Below, in pieces: positions 51,293 to 59,924 of a stretch of DNA of 64,000 nt. The notes under the pieces were generated by a model that did not search any database, was not told where the DNA came from, and saw only the letters and a list, made by a program, of their open reading frames with translations. Where the stretch lies: the NCBI RefSeq assembly GCF_021233355.1, contig NZ_CP089507.1:3535001-3599000 (forward strand), in the 5' to 3' direction. Position 1 is the stretch's first letter. Every line of letters begins with the position of its first letter. Both the position numbers and the translations under genes were made by a program. The stretch comes from Luteimonas fraxinea (GTDB lineage: Bacteria; Pseudomonadota; Gammaproteobacteria; Xanthomonadales; Xanthomonadaceae).

Positions 51293-53563
51293 ATGTTTGC
51301 AGTCGTTCCCGATCCGATCCCGGCCCGCATGAAGGGCCTCAACCGCGCCGAGATCTGCGACGCGAATTTCCAGCAGTTCGTCCGCGAGTGGGACGGCCAG
51401 CGCGATGCCGTACCTGCCGATCACGAGATGATCGTCGACGGCAGCGCGCTGGATGCGCGAGGGTTTCGCGAACTGTTCGAGTCGCAGCTGATCAGTCGCC
51501 ATCTCGATCTGATGGCGCGCGTGCTGCGGGTGCAGAACAAAGTCTTCTACACGATCGGTTCGAGCGGCCACGAAGGCAATGCGATGGTCGCGCGTGCCAC
51601 GCGGCATACCGATCCGGCGTTCCTGCATTACCGCAGCGGCGGCTTCATGGCCGAGCGTTTCCGCAAGGTGCCGGGCATGGATCCGGTGATGGATTCGGCG
51701 CTGTCGTTCGCCGCGAGCGCGGACGATCCGGCCAGTGGCGGCCGGCACAAGGTCTGGGGCAGCAAGCCGCTGTGGGTCTTGCCGCAGACCTCGACGATCG
51801 CCTCGCACCTGCCCAAGGCGCTGGGCACCGCGATCGCGATCGAGCACGCGCGTCGCATCGGCCACGCGTTGCCGGTGCCGGTCGACAGCATTGTCGTGTG
51901 CTCGTTCGGCGATGCGTCGAGCAACCACGCGACCGCGCAGACCGCGTTCAACGCTGCCGCTTACAGCGCGTACCAGAAGCTGCCGGCGCCGGTGCTGTTC
52001 GTCTGCGAGGACAACGGCATCGGCATTTCGGTGAAGACGCCGGATGGCTGGATCGCGCGCAACTTCGCCCACCGGCCCGATCTCGACTATTTCGCTGCCG
52101 ACGGACTGGATCTTGCTTCCGGTTACGGCGATGTCGAGCGCGCGGTCGCACACTGCCGACGCACGCGGCGGCCGACTTTCCTGCACTTGCGCACGACCCG
52201 GCTCATGGGCCACGCCGGCACCGATTTCGAGATCGAGTGGCGCGCGCTGGCAGAACTGTGCGCGGTCGAGGCCAGCGATCCCTTGCTGCGCAGCGCGGCA
52301 ATCGCGCTCGAATCGGGACTGCTGTCGAAAAGCGAATTGCTGGAGCTCTACGAGGCCATGCGGGTGCGCTGTTTCGCCGCCGCGGAAGACGCCGACAGCC
52401 GTCCGCGCCTGACCCGGCTGGACGATGTGATGGCACCCCTCGCGCCGTACTCGCCGGAACAGGTCCACGTCGAGGCAACGCGCGTGCCCGATGCCGATGC
52501 GCGCATCGCGGTCTTCGGCAGCGAGGCTGCGTTGCCCGAACGCCAGCCGCCGAAGCATCTGGCGGTGCAGATCAACCAGGCGCTGCACGACCTGTTCGCG
52601 AAGTATCCCGAAGCGTTGCTGTTCGGCGAGGACGTCGCGCAGAAGGGCGGTGTCTATACCGTCACCAAGGGCCTGCAGAAGACCTTCGGCGGGCGGCGCG
52701 TGTTCAATACGCTGCTCGACGAAACGACGATTCTCGGTCTGGCCCAGGGTTTCGCGAATATGGGCATGCTCCCGCTGCCCGAAATCCAGTACCTCGCGTA
52801 CTTCCACAATGCCGCTGACCAGATCCGCGGCGAGGCTGCGAGCCTGCAGTTCTTCAGCAACGGCCAGTACCGCAATCCGATGGTCGTGCGCATCGCGTCG
52901 CTGGGTTATCAGCGCGGTTTCGGTGGGCATTTCCACAACGATAATTCGATCGCGGCGCTGCGCGACATTCCCGGCATCGTCGTCGGCTGTCCCTCGCGCG
53001 GCGACGACGCGGCGACGATGCTGCGCACGCTCACCGCGATGGCCAAGGTCGATGGTCGCGTGTGCCTGTTCCTCGAGCCGATCGCGCTGTACATGGCCAA
53101 AGATATGTACGCGGCCGGCGACGGCGGCTGGTCGACGGCCTATCCGCCGCCGGACCAGGCGATGCCGTTCGGCGAAGCGCGTGTCTACGATGCAAACGCC
53201 ACCGATCTGGTCGTGCTGACCTTCGGCAACGGCGTGCCGATGAGTCTGCGTGCAGCGCGCGCGATCCAAGCCGAGCGCGGCTGGAAGGTACGTGTGGTCG
53301 ATCTGCGCTGGCTGCTGCCGCTCAACGAAGGCGAGATCGCCCGCCATGTCGGCGAATGCGCACGCGTGGTGGTGGTCGACGAGGGGCGTCGCAGCGCGGG
53401 CGTAGGCGAGGGCATCGTCACCGCGATCGCGGAGGCGGGTTTCGGCGACATGCCGCTGCGGCGCGTAGTGGGCGCCGATACGTTCACCCCGCTGGCGAGC
53501 GCGGCATTCCTGGTGATTCCGTCGCAGGCGGACATCGTCGCGGCGGCGCTGACGATGGTGTGA
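51293..53563 (+). CDS. Fused alpha/beta E1 component of a 2-oxoacid dehydrogenase (branched-chain type)
   Basis: A 756-residue ThDP enzyme in which the alpha and beta subunits of the E1 component are one chain. The alpha part (about 60-350) has FYTIGSSGHEGNAMVARAT and the ThDP-Mg motif GDASSNHATAQTAFNAA with NGIGIS (from about residue 206). After a linker, the beta part (about 420-756) has LLFGEDVAQKGGVYTVT, LAQGFANMGMLPLPEIQY and the terminal VVDLRWLLPLNEGEI. The resemblance is to branched-chain 2-oxoacid E1. No E2 or E3 gene is next to it. Start ATG 51293; a later Met (MKGLNRAE) is possible. Confidence 0.9.
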   Translation: MFAVVPDPIPARMKGLNRAEICDANFQQFVREWDGQRDAVPADHEMIVDGSALDARGFRELFESQLISRHLDLMARVLRVQNKVFYTIGSSGHEGNAMVARATRHTDPAFLHYRSGGFMAERFRKVPGMDPVMDSALSFAASADDPASGGRHKVWGSKPLWVLPQTSTIASHLPKALGTAIAIEHARRIGHALPVPVDSIVVCSFGDASSNHATAQTAFNAAAYSAYQKLPAPVLFVCEDNGIGISVKTPDGWIARNFAHRPDLDYFAADGLDLASGYGDVERAVAHCRRTRRPTFLHLRTTRLMGHAGTDFEIEWRALAELCAVEASDPLLRSAAIALESGLLSKSELLELYEAMRVRCFAAAEDADSRPRLTRLDDVMAPLAPYSPEQVHVEATRVPDADARIAVFGSEAALPERQPPKHLAVQINQALHDLFAKYPEALLFGEDVAQKGGVYTVTKGLQKTFGGRRVFNTLLDETTILGLAQGFANMGMLPLPEIQYLAYFHNAADQIRGEAASLQFFSNGQYRNPMVVRIASLGYQRGFGGHFHNDNSIAALRDIPGIVVGCPSRGDDAATMLRTLTAMAKVDGRVCLFLEPIALYMAKDMYAAGDGGWSTAYPPPDQAMPFGEARVYDANATDLVVLTFGNGVPMSLRAARAIQAERGWKVRVVDLRWLLPLNEGEIARHVGECARVVVVDEGRRSAGVGEGIVTAIAEAGFGDMPLRRVVGADTFTPLASAAFLVIPSQADIVAAALTMV

Positions 53564-53615
53564 GGCGCTGTTGGCGCCGGGGACGCGTCTTGTCAGCCGA
53601 TAGGAATAATGACGA

Positions 53616-53737
53616 CATCTCCCTTTGGGAGAGGTCGACGCGCGCAGCGCGTCGGGTGAGGGAGGGCCGCTATAGGAGCATCTCCGAAAAGCGCCCTCAT
53701 CCGCCCTCCGGGCACCTTCCCCCAGAGGGGGAAGGGC
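53616..53737 (-). repeat. Composite palindromic repeat, copy 2 (inverted)
   Basis: Reverse-oriented counterpart of 32011-32128. Reading left to right: ATCTCCC-TTT-GGGAGAGGT, TCGACGCGCGCAGCGCGTCG, GGTGAGGGAGGGCC, a short spacer, then AAGCGCCCTCATCCGCCCTC, CGGGCACC and TTCCCCC-AGA-GGGGGAA. It lies between the convergent E1 fusion and OmpA-like genes. Confidence 0.88.
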
Positions 53738-53764
53738 CATCACCGATCGACGTCGCGATCTGCG

Positions 53765-54262
53765 TCATTCCGCCAAGCGCACCCGCACTTCCACGCGCCG
53801 GTTCGGCGCCAGGCACGTAATCAGCGCCTGACCACGCTCGGATTTGCATTCGCTCACCGGCTCGACATCCCCGCGACCTACCGCGGTGATGCGGTCCGAC
53901 GGCACGCCGTGTTCGACCAGATACCCGCGCACGGCTTCGGCGCGGCGGTTCGACAGGCGCAGGTTGCCTTGGCGGTTGCCGATGCGGTCGCTATGGCCGA
54001 TGACGTGGACGACGTCGAGCGTGCGGCCCGACAGGCGGCCGGCGAGGGCATCGAGTGCAGCGCGTCCGGCCGGGCTGATGTCGCGGATGTCGGCCTTGCC
54101 GAACGCGAACAGGCCGTCGGCATCGAGTTGTTCGACGAACGCGGTCGGTTCGGGTGGCGGCGGTACCGCGGATTCCTGCACCGGCGCCGAGCTGGCGCAC
54201 GCGGCGAGCACACACGTGACAACGGACGCGGCAAACGCCGCGGACAGCGAACTGTGTTTCAT
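53765..54262 (-). CDS. OmpA-family peptidoglycan-associated lipoprotein
   Basis: A 165-residue lipoprotein with signal peptide ending LAACASS (lipobox LAAC), a short Pro-rich linker, and a C-terminal OmpA domain: LFAFGKADIRDISPAGRAAL, VIGHSDRIGNRQGNLRLSNR RAEAVR and the terminal LAPNRRVEVRV. This domain binds diaminopimelate-type peptidoglycan. One Cys pair is inside the domain (CKSERGQALITC). The start ATG 54262 is the signal Met. It is not pal of the tol locus, since no tol gene is nearby. Confidence 0.9.
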   Translation of the reverse strand: MKHSSLSAAFAASVVTCVLAACASSAPVQESAVPPPPEPTAFVEQLDADGLFAFGKADIRDISPAGRAALDALAGRLSGRTLDVVHVIGHSDRIGNRQGNLRLSNRRAEAVRGYLVEHGVPSDRITAVGRGDVEPVSECKSERGQALITCLAPNRRVEVRVRLAE

Positions 54263-54430
54263 GACGACCCCTTGGATGGTTCCCCTGATCCATGTCGCCG
54301 CAGGCGATAACCCGTGCAGCGACGGCTTCGACATTCCCCTGGGCGCGTGCGCCCCCTGTCGCGGCCGAGCATAGCAGCCGGATCACGACAGTCGGATGGC
54401 GATCAGGGCGGGCCGGGAACGCCCGTGGGA

Positions 54431-55291
54431 TCAGCGGGCGAAGCCGTCCAGCAGCGGTGTGTCGACGACATCGATCCCGCCGATCTGCAGCGGCGCGTCA
54501 GGCCGTTCGAGCGGCAGCACCGCCAGCGCGAGATCGCCGGCGATGGATACGACCTTGCCCAGCACCTGTTCGCCGGTCCGCACGTCTTCGCCAGCTGCGG
54601 CATCGGCTGCGCTGCGCAGAACGGCCAAGCCGCGTTTTGCCTGGCCGAGGAAGTGCGTGCGCGCGACGATTTCCTGTCCGGGATAGCAGCCCTTGGCGAC
54701 GCTGAAGGCGCGCAAACGTTCGAGAGACAGCTGCTGCGGCGTCCACTGCTCGCGCTGGTCCACGTCGAGGCGGGGCAGGCCGTGGGCGATGTCGAACGCG
54801 CGCCAGCGCAGCTGCGCGTCGGCATCGTGTGCGATGTCGGTATCGACCTCACGCATCACCAGCGTGCGCGGTTCGGCGGGCGAGCCAAAGTCCAGTTCGA
54901 TTCCGGCGGCATCGATTGCCGCGGTCGCGTTCTGCGCAATCGACGGTGGTGCGAACCGTCCCGTCGCATAAATGTCGCTGTGCACCTCGATCGAGACCTT
55001 GCTGCGGAAGACGTAGCGTCTCAGCGATGTCGCCAATGCGTCGACATCGGCATCGAGTACGACCAGATCGAGCCGTTCGGCGCTGTGCCGAAGCACGGCG
55101 AACAGGGCGATCACACGTCCCTTCGGGGTCAACCAACCGCTCCACTGCCACTGTCCGTCACCGAGCGTCGCGATATCGCTCATGAACTGCGCTTGCGCGA
55201 ATGCGATGCAATCGCGTCCGCGAAGCGTCAACGATGCGATGTCCGGAAGCGCGAATGCAGCATCGGAAGTGGATTGCAGCTTGTCTGACAT
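54431..55291 (-). CDS. ygfZ: YgfZ/GcvT-type tetrahydrofolate-dependent Fe-S maintenance protein
   Basis: A 286-residue protein related to GcvT that supports the making and repair of certain Fe-S enzymes. The YgfZ signature KGCYPGQEIVARTHFLGQAKR is complete, with the reactive Cys. The N-terminal half binds folate (SDIATLGDGQWQWSGWLTPK). The ATG at 55291 is only 25 bases from the ATG of the SDHAF4-like gene on the other strand. Fe-S enzymes of the sdh locus are plausible clients. Confidence 0.93.
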   Translation of the reverse strand: MSDKLQSTSDAAFALPDIASLTLRGRDCIAFAQAQFMSDIATLGDGQWQWSGWLTPKGRVIALFAVLRHSAERLDLVVLDADVDALATSLRRYVFRSKVSIEVHSDIYATGRFAPPSIAQNATAAIDAAGIELDFGSPAEPRTLVMREVDTDIAHDADAQLRWRAFDIAHGLPRLDVDQREQWTPQQLSLERLRAFSVAKGCYPGQEIVARTHFLGQAKRGLAVLRSAADAAAGEDVRTGEQVLGKVVSIAGDLALAVLPLERPDAPLQIGGIDVVDTPLLDGFAR

Positions 55292-55309
55292 GCCCGTGGG
55301 AACTAAAAT
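55281..55309 (+). promoter_or_regulatory. Promoter of the SDHAF4-sdh operon inside the ygfZ start
   Basis: TTGTCT at 55281-55286, 17-base spacer, TAAAAT at 55304-55309, then seven bases to the ATG at 55317. The -35 lies in the first codons of ygfZ. The predicted start of transcription is at or next to the ATG, so the first gene would be leaderless. Confidence 0.65.
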
Positions 55310-55316
55310 TGAACGA

Positions 55317-55484
55317 ATGACCAATCCGGACATCATAGGCGAGGACACGGACACACCGTCGTCGTCGCCTGCGGAAATGCCTGTTCCGGCATCGCCGCCC
55401 GCAGAAGAGATCGGAGGCCGCAACGGTCTCGATCCCACGCGGTATGGCGACTGGGAAAAGAACGGTCGTTGCATCGATTTTTGA
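55317..55484 (+). CDS. SDHAF4/DUF1674-type succinate dehydrogenase assembly factor
   Basis: A 55-residue protein. The second half GGRNGLDPTRYGDWEKNGRC followed by IDF is the DUF1674 signature shared with mitochondrial SDHAF4, which protects FAD-loaded SdhA and helps it join SdhB. The N-terminal half is acidic and Ser/Pro-rich. It lies 81 bases before sdhC as the first gene of the operon, the natural position for an assembly factor. Its small size means gene-callers may miss it. Confidence 0.85.
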   Translation: MTNPDIIGEDTDTPSSSPAEMPVPASPPAEEIGGRNGLDPTRYGDWEKNGRCIDF

Positions 55485-55565
55485 TCCGTCACGTCGTGTC
55501 TGGCGGGCAGATCCGCAGTACCAGCCACGCGGCGAGACGCCGCCAGCGAGGAGAGCAGTACAACG

Positions 55566-55961
55566 ATGGCACACCGTAACCGCCCCCTGTCACCGTTCAT
55601 GCTCGGCACGCTCTATCGCCTGCAGATCACATCGGTGATGTCCCTGATGCACCGGGTCACCGGCATCATCGCCTCGGTCGGTGCATTCGGCCTCGCCTGG
55701 TGGTTGCTGGCGGTCGCCAAGGGCGGCGACGCCTACGTGAGCGCTTCGGCCTGCCTCGGTTCGCCGCTCGGCACGATCGCGCTCATCGCGTTCTCGTTCG
55801 CGCTGGTCTACCACCTGCTCAACGGCATCCGCCACCTGATGTGGGATGCGGGCATGGGCTTCGAACTGCCGGAGGTCTATCGCTCCGGGTACACCGTGAT
55901 CACCCTGGCCGTCGTGTTGACCGCCGTGATCTGGTTCATTGCATTGCGGGGTGGCGCATGA
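55566..55961 (+). CDS. sdhC: Succinate dehydrogenase cytochrome b subunit
   Basis: A 131-residue membrane anchor with three helices. Quinone-site residues are Ser26 and Arg30 in SVMSLMHRVTGI and the heme ligand is His83 in ALVYHLLNGIRHLMWD, matching E. coli SdhC Ser27/Arg31/His84. The N-terminus MAHRNRPLSPFMLGTLYR is typical. It overlaps sdhD by four bases. Confidence 0.96.
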   Translation: MAHRNRPLSPFMLGTLYRLQITSVMSLMHRVTGIIASVGAFGLAWWLLAVAKGGDAYVSASACLGSPLGTIALIAFSFALVYHLLNGIRHLMWDAGMGFELPEVYRSGYTVITLAVVLTAVIWFIALRGGA

Positions 55962-56377
55962 GCGAGTCCAAGACGCCGGACCAGGCCGTGCAGCGGCCCG
56001 ATTTCCGTACGCCCGTCGGTCGCGCACGCGGCCTGGGTTCGGGCAAGACCGGTACCGGTCATTTCTGGTGGCAGCGTGTCACCGCCGTGGCGCTGGTGCC
56101 GCTGGTCGCGTGGTTCATCGGCACCCTGGTGTCGCTGGCCGGCGCCGATCTCGTCACCGTGCAGACCGTCATCGCGCGTCCGTTCAACGCGATCGCCTTC
56201 GCGCTGTTCGCCATTGCGATGTTCTGGCACGCCAAGCTCGGCCTGCAGGTGGTGATCGAGGATTACATCCACCAGCGCGCGCTGGAGGTCAGCCTCCAGC
56301 TCCTCGTCACATTCGCCTGCGCCGCTGGCGCGCTCGCATCGCTGTACGCGATTGCGCGCATCGCACTGCTGGGCTGA
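55958..56377 (+). CDS. sdhD: Succinate dehydrogenase membrane anchor subunit
   Basis: A 139-residue anchor with three helices and a longer-than-usual hydrophilic head ([22 protein letters not shown]). [14 protein letters not shown] opens helix 1; the [19 protein letters not shown] segment carries the second-helix His and the Asp-Tyr pair of the quinone site. The ATG overlaps the sdhC stop (ATGA). Confidence 0.95.
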   Translation: MSESKTPDQAVQRPDFRTPVGRARGLGSGKTGTGHFWWQRVTAVALVPLVAWFIGTLVSLAGADLVTVQTVIARPFNAIAFALFAIAMFWHAKLGLQVVIEDYIHQRALEVSLQLLVTFACAAGALASLYAIARIALLG

Positions 56378-56384
56378 GAACCAC

Positions 56385-58175
56385 ATGACCAACGCTTACA
56401 AGATCACCGAACACACCTACGACATGATCGTCGTTGGCGCCGGCGGCGCCGGCCTGCGCGCGACCTTCGGCCTGGCCCACAAGGGCCTGCAGACTGCATG
56501 TCTGACCAAAGTCTTCCCGACGCGCTCGCACACCGTCGCAGCGCAGGGCGGCATCTCTGCAGCCCTCGGCAACATGGGCGACGACGACTGGCGCTATCAC
56601 TTCTACGACACGATCAAGGGCTCCGACTGGCTGGGCGACCAGGACGCCATCCAGTACATGTGCCGTGAGGCCATCCCCGCGATCATCGAGCTCGAGCACC
56701 AGGGCGTGCCGTTCTCGCGTACCGAAGAAGGCAAGATCTACCAGCGTCCGTTCGGCGGCATGACCACCGAATATGGCAAGGGCATCGCCCAGCGCACCTG
56801 CGCCGCGGCCGACCGCACCGGCCACGCGATCCTGCACACGCTCTACCAGCAGTCGCTGGCGCATGACGCGCGCTTCTTCATCGAGTACTTCGCGCTCGAC
56901 CTGATCATGGACGAGGACGGCGCCTGCCGCGGCGTGCTCGCACTCGACATGGCCGAGGGCACGTTGCATCTGTTCCGCGCCCAGGGCGTGGTGCTGGCGA
57001 CCGGTGGCTACGGCCGCGCGTACTTCTCCGCGACCTCCGCGCACACCTGCACCGGCGACGGTGGCGGCATGGCGCTGCGCGCCGGCCTGGGTCTGCAGGA
57101 CATGGAGTTCGTGCAGTTCCACCCGACCGGTATCTACGGCGCGGGTTGTCTGATCACCGAAGGCGTGCGCGGCGAAGGCGGCATTCTGCGCAACGCCAGC
57201 GGCGAGCGCTTCATGGAGCGCTACGCACCGAACGCCAAGGATCTCGCCTCGCGTGACGTCGTCTCGCGTTCGATGACGATGGAAATCCTCGAAGGCCGCG
57301 GCGTCGGCGAGCACAAGGATCACATCCATCTGGATCTGACCCATCTCGACCCGAAGGAAATCCACGAGAAGCTGCCCGGCATCGCCGAGAGCGCGCGGAT
57401 TTTCGCCGGCGTCGACGTCGAGAAGCAGCCGATCCCGGTGATTCCGACCGTGCACTACAACATGGGCGGCATTCCGACCAACTACCACGGCGAAGTCGTG
57501 CAGTTGAAGGACGGCAATCCGGATGCGGTGGTCCCGGGCCTGTACGCGATCGGCGAAGCTGCCTGCGTGTCGGTGCACGGCGCGAACCGTCTGGGCTCGA
57601 ACTCGCTGCTCGATCTGGTGGTGTTCGGTCGCGCGGTGGCCAACCGCTGCGCCGAGACGCTCACGCCGGGCGCGCGCCACAAGCCGCTCGCCAAGGATGC
57701 CTGCGACAAGTCGCTGTCGAACCTCGACGCGCTGCGTCACGCCACTGGCGGCACGCCGACCTCGGTGATCCGCGACAACATGCAGCGCACGATGCAGAAC
57801 GACGCTGCCGTGTTCCGCACCAGCAAAACGCTGGCCGAAGGCGTCGACAAGATCCGCGAGATCCATGCCTCGTTCGCCGACGTCAAGGTCAGCGACCGCT
57901 CGATGGTCTGGAACTCGGATCTGATCGAGACCATGGAACTGCAGAACCTGCTGGGCCAGGCGCTGGTCACCATCGTTTCGGCCGAGAACCGCAAGGAATC
58001 CCGCGGCGCGCATGCGCATGAGGACTTCCCGGACCGCGACGACGAGAACTGGCACAAGCACACCCTGTGCTGGGCCGACAATGCCGGCAACACGCAGATC
58101 GATTACCGCCCGGTGCACATGTACACGCTCGACGACGAAGTCGAAGTCGTGCCGCCGAAAGCACGCGTTTACTGA
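56385..58175 (+). CDS. sdhA: Succinate dehydrogenase flavoprotein subunit
   Basis: A 596-residue catalytic subunit that oxidises succinate to fumarate. FAD is bound by [16 protein letters not shown] at the N-terminus and covalently by the His in [14 protein letters not shown]. Active-site segments include [38 protein letters not shown] and [15 protein letters not shown]. The start ATG 56385 lies seven bases after the sdhD stop. Confidence 0.98.
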   Translation: MTNAYKITEHTYDMIVVGAGGAGLRATFGLAHKGLQTACLTKVFPTRSHTVAAQGGISAALGNMGDDDWRYHFYDTIKGSDWLGDQDAIQYMCREAIPAIIELEHQGVPFSRTEEGKIYQRPFGGMTTEYGKGIAQRTCAAADRTGHAILHTLYQQSLAHDARFFIEYFALDLIMDEDGACRGVLALDMAEGTLHLFRAQGVVLATGGYGRAYFSATSAHTCTGDGGGMALRAGLGLQDMEFVQFHPTGIYGAGCLITEGVRGEGGILRNASGERFMERYAPNAKDLASRDVVSRSMTMEILEGRGVGEHKDHIHLDLTHLDPKEIHEKLPGIAESARIFAGVDVEKQPIPVIPTVHYNMGGIPTNYHGEVVQLKDGNPDAVVPGLYAIGEAACVSVHGANRLGSNSLLDLVVFGRAVANRCAETLTPGARHKPLAKDACDKSLSNLDALRHATGGTPTSVIRDNMQRTMQNDAAVFRTSKTLAEGVDKIREIHASFADVKVSDRSMVWNSDLIETMELQNLLGQALVTIVSAENRKESRGAHAHEDFPDRDDENWHKHTLCWADNAGNTQIDYRPVHMYTLDDEVEVVPPKARVY

Positions 58176-58189
58176 GCCGGGGAATCAAA

Positions 58190-58972
58190 ATGGCAGAATT
58201 TTCGCTTCCGAAGAATTCCAAGGTGCAGCAGGGCCGGCATTTCCCGGCCACGGGCGCCACGCGTACGCGCACCTTCAAGGTCTATCGTTGGAATCCCGAT
58301 GACGGTCGCAATCCGTCGACGGATACCTACGAGGTCGATCTCGACAAGTGCGGGCCGATGGTTCTCGACGCACTGATCAAGATCAAGAACGAGATCGATC
58401 CGACGCTGACCTTCCGCCGTTCGTGCCGCGAGGGCATCTGCGGTTCGTGCGCGATGAACATCGACGGCACGAACACGCTGGCCTGTACTCGCGCGATCGA
58501 GGACTGCAAGAAGGCCGAGGTGCCGATCTACCCGCTGCCGCACATGGAAGTGGTCAAGGATCTGGTGCCCGACCTGACCCACTTCTACGCGCAGTACGCG
58601 TCGATCCAGCCGTGGATCCGCACGCAGAGCGCGGCGCCGCCGGATCGCGAGCGTCTGCAGTCCAAGGAAGACCGCGCCAAGCTCGACGGTCTGTACGAGT
58701 GCATCCTGTGCGCCTGCTGCTCGACCAGCTGCCCGAGCTACTGGTGGAACGGTGAGCGGTATCTCGGCCCGGCCGTGCTGCTGCAGGCCTACCGCTGGAT
58801 CATCGACAGCCGCGACGAAGACACCGGTGCGCGTCTGGACGATCTGGAAGATCCGTTCAAGCTCTATCGCTGCCACACGATCATGAACTGCGCCCGGACC
58901 TGCCCGAAGGGTCTGAACCCGGCCAAGGCGATCGGCGAGATCAAGCAGCTGATGCTGGCGCGTCGCGGCTGA
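58190..58972 (+). CDS. sdhB: Succinate dehydrogenase iron-sulfur subunit
   Basis: A 260-residue subunit carrying three clusters: [2Fe-2S] by [15 protein letters not shown] plus a later Cys (TLAC), [4Fe-4S] by [12 protein letters not shown], and [3Fe-4S] by the Cys in [16 protein letters not shown]. The end ALARRG-like tail ([10 protein letters not shown]) is normal. The start ATG is 14 bases after sdhA. The [4Fe-4S] site has Cys-Ala-Cys-Cys order as in other bacteria. Confidence 0.98.
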   Translation: MAEFSLPKNSKVQQGRHFPATGATRTRTFKVYRWNPDDGRNPSTDTYEVDLDKCGPMVLDALIKIKNEIDPTLTFRRSCREGICGSCAMNIDGTNTLACTRAIEDCKKAEVPIYPLPHMEVVKDLVPDLTHFYAQYASIQPWIRTQSAAPPDRERLQSKEDRAKLDGLYECILCACCSTSCPSYWWNGERYLGPAVLLQAYRWIIDSRDEDTGARLDDLEDPFKLYRCHTIMNCARTCPKGLNPAKAIGEIKQLMLARRG

Positions 58973-59044
58973 TCGGCAGGCGCCTGGTCGATGCGATGTA
59001 TCGATCGGGCGTGAGGCGCCGCCAGTTTCTGTCGGAATACCTGT

Positions 59045-59145
59045 CCGTCATTCCGGCGAACGCCGGAATCCCGCGTCTTGGGCGTTCCCGGATACCGTTA
59101 TCGCGAAGCAGAGACACTGGATTCCGGCGTTCGCCGGAATGACGG
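59045..59145. repeat. Perfect 27-bp inverted repeat pair between sdhB and sdhE
   Basis: Arms at 59045-59071 and 59119-59145 are exact reverse complements over 27 bases. Each arm contains a palindrome of its own, ATTCCGGCG-AA-CGCCGGAAT. The 47-base centre is not palindromic. This could end or weaken transcription between sdhB and sdhE, or it is a mobile repeat that was tolerated there. Confidence 0.92.
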
Positions 59146-59179
59146 GCTCGAGCGTCGCCTGTCAGGGATCAGAAAACGC

Positions 59180-59437
59180 ATGACCTACGACGACGCCACC
59201 GAACTCCGTCGCCTGCGCTGGCGCAGCCGGCGTGGCATGCGCGAGCTCGACCGCTTGTTCGAGCGCTGGCTCGACCGCTGCTGGGCGACATCCACCGAAG
59301 CCGAGCGCGAGGTTTTCCGACGGCTGCTGGATTGCGAGGACGATAGGCTCTGGAAGTGGTTCCTCGGCCATGAGCGTTCCGACGATGCGCAGCTCGACAC
59401 CCTCGTCCAGTCGATCCGGCAGCTCTCGCCCGGCTGA
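59180..59437 (+). CDS. sdhE: Succinate dehydrogenase FAD assembly factor SdhE
   Basis: An 85-residue helical protein that promotes covalent FAD attachment to SdhA. The key RGxxE motif is RGMRE, followed by the family's LDRLFERWLDRC helix and the terminal segment LWKWFLGHE. ATG 59180 gives the normal length. It is 207 bases after sdhB, with an inverted repeat between. Confidence 0.94.
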   Translation: MTYDDATELRRLRWRSRRGMRELDRLFERWLDRCWATSTEAEREVFRRLLDCEDDRLWKWFLGHERSDDAQLDTLVQSIRQLSPG

Positions 59438-59855
59438 GCCGTTGCCGCTGCGGCTGGCGTGGCGACCTTCGATCCTGCTGCAGGGTGCGCTCGCGGCGAT
59501 CGGATTCTGTGCGTGCATCGCGCTGTGGTTGTCCGAACTGCCGATGATCGCCACCGTCTGCGCGATGCCATTGGTCGTCGCTGCGACCCTGCATCGCATC
59601 GCCCTTGAGCGACGTGCACCGGTGCGCGCACTCGTCATCGATGCCGCAGGTGCCGCCCACCTCGATGGCGTCGTCCTCGACACGCCGCAACTCGAATGGC
59701 GCGGCCCGCTGGCGATCCTGTGTTGGCGTGACGGTCGCCGCGTGCGTCGACTGCTGTGGTGGCCCGACACGCTGCCGCCCCCCGCGCGACGTGAACTCCG
59801 TCTGGCCGCTTCCGCGCTCGTGACGCGACCGACACCGGATTCGATGGCACCATAG
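59385..59855 (+). CDS. YgfX-like membrane protein (SdhE partner)
   Basis: Up to 156 residues, with two adjacent helices (ILLQGALAAIGFCACIALWL; MIATVCAMPLVVAATLHRIA) and a cytoplasmic beta-rich domain ending in RRLLWWPDTLPPPARRELR, the LLxPDSLxxxxxRRLR-type end of the YgfX/CptA family. In E. coli ygfX follows sdhE and inhibits cell division and morphology proteins, acting with SdhE. The start is uncertain: ATG 59385 is used, but ATG 59370 (overlapping sdhE more) or TTG 59442 (four bases after the sdhE stop) are possible. Confidence 0.7.
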   Translation: MRSSTPSSSRSGSSRPAEPLPLRLAWRPSILLQGALAAIGFCACIALWLSELPMIATVCAMPLVVAATLHRIALERRAPVRALVIDAAGAAHLDGVVLDTPQLEWRGPLAILCWRDGRRVRRLLWWPDTLPPPARRELRLAASALVTRPTPDSMAP

Positions 59856-59924
59856 CGGCGCCCCGGGCGGGCGGCGCACCGGCCCGGCGGCCGCGGACGC
59901 CGCGGCCCCCATGACCGGACGTCC

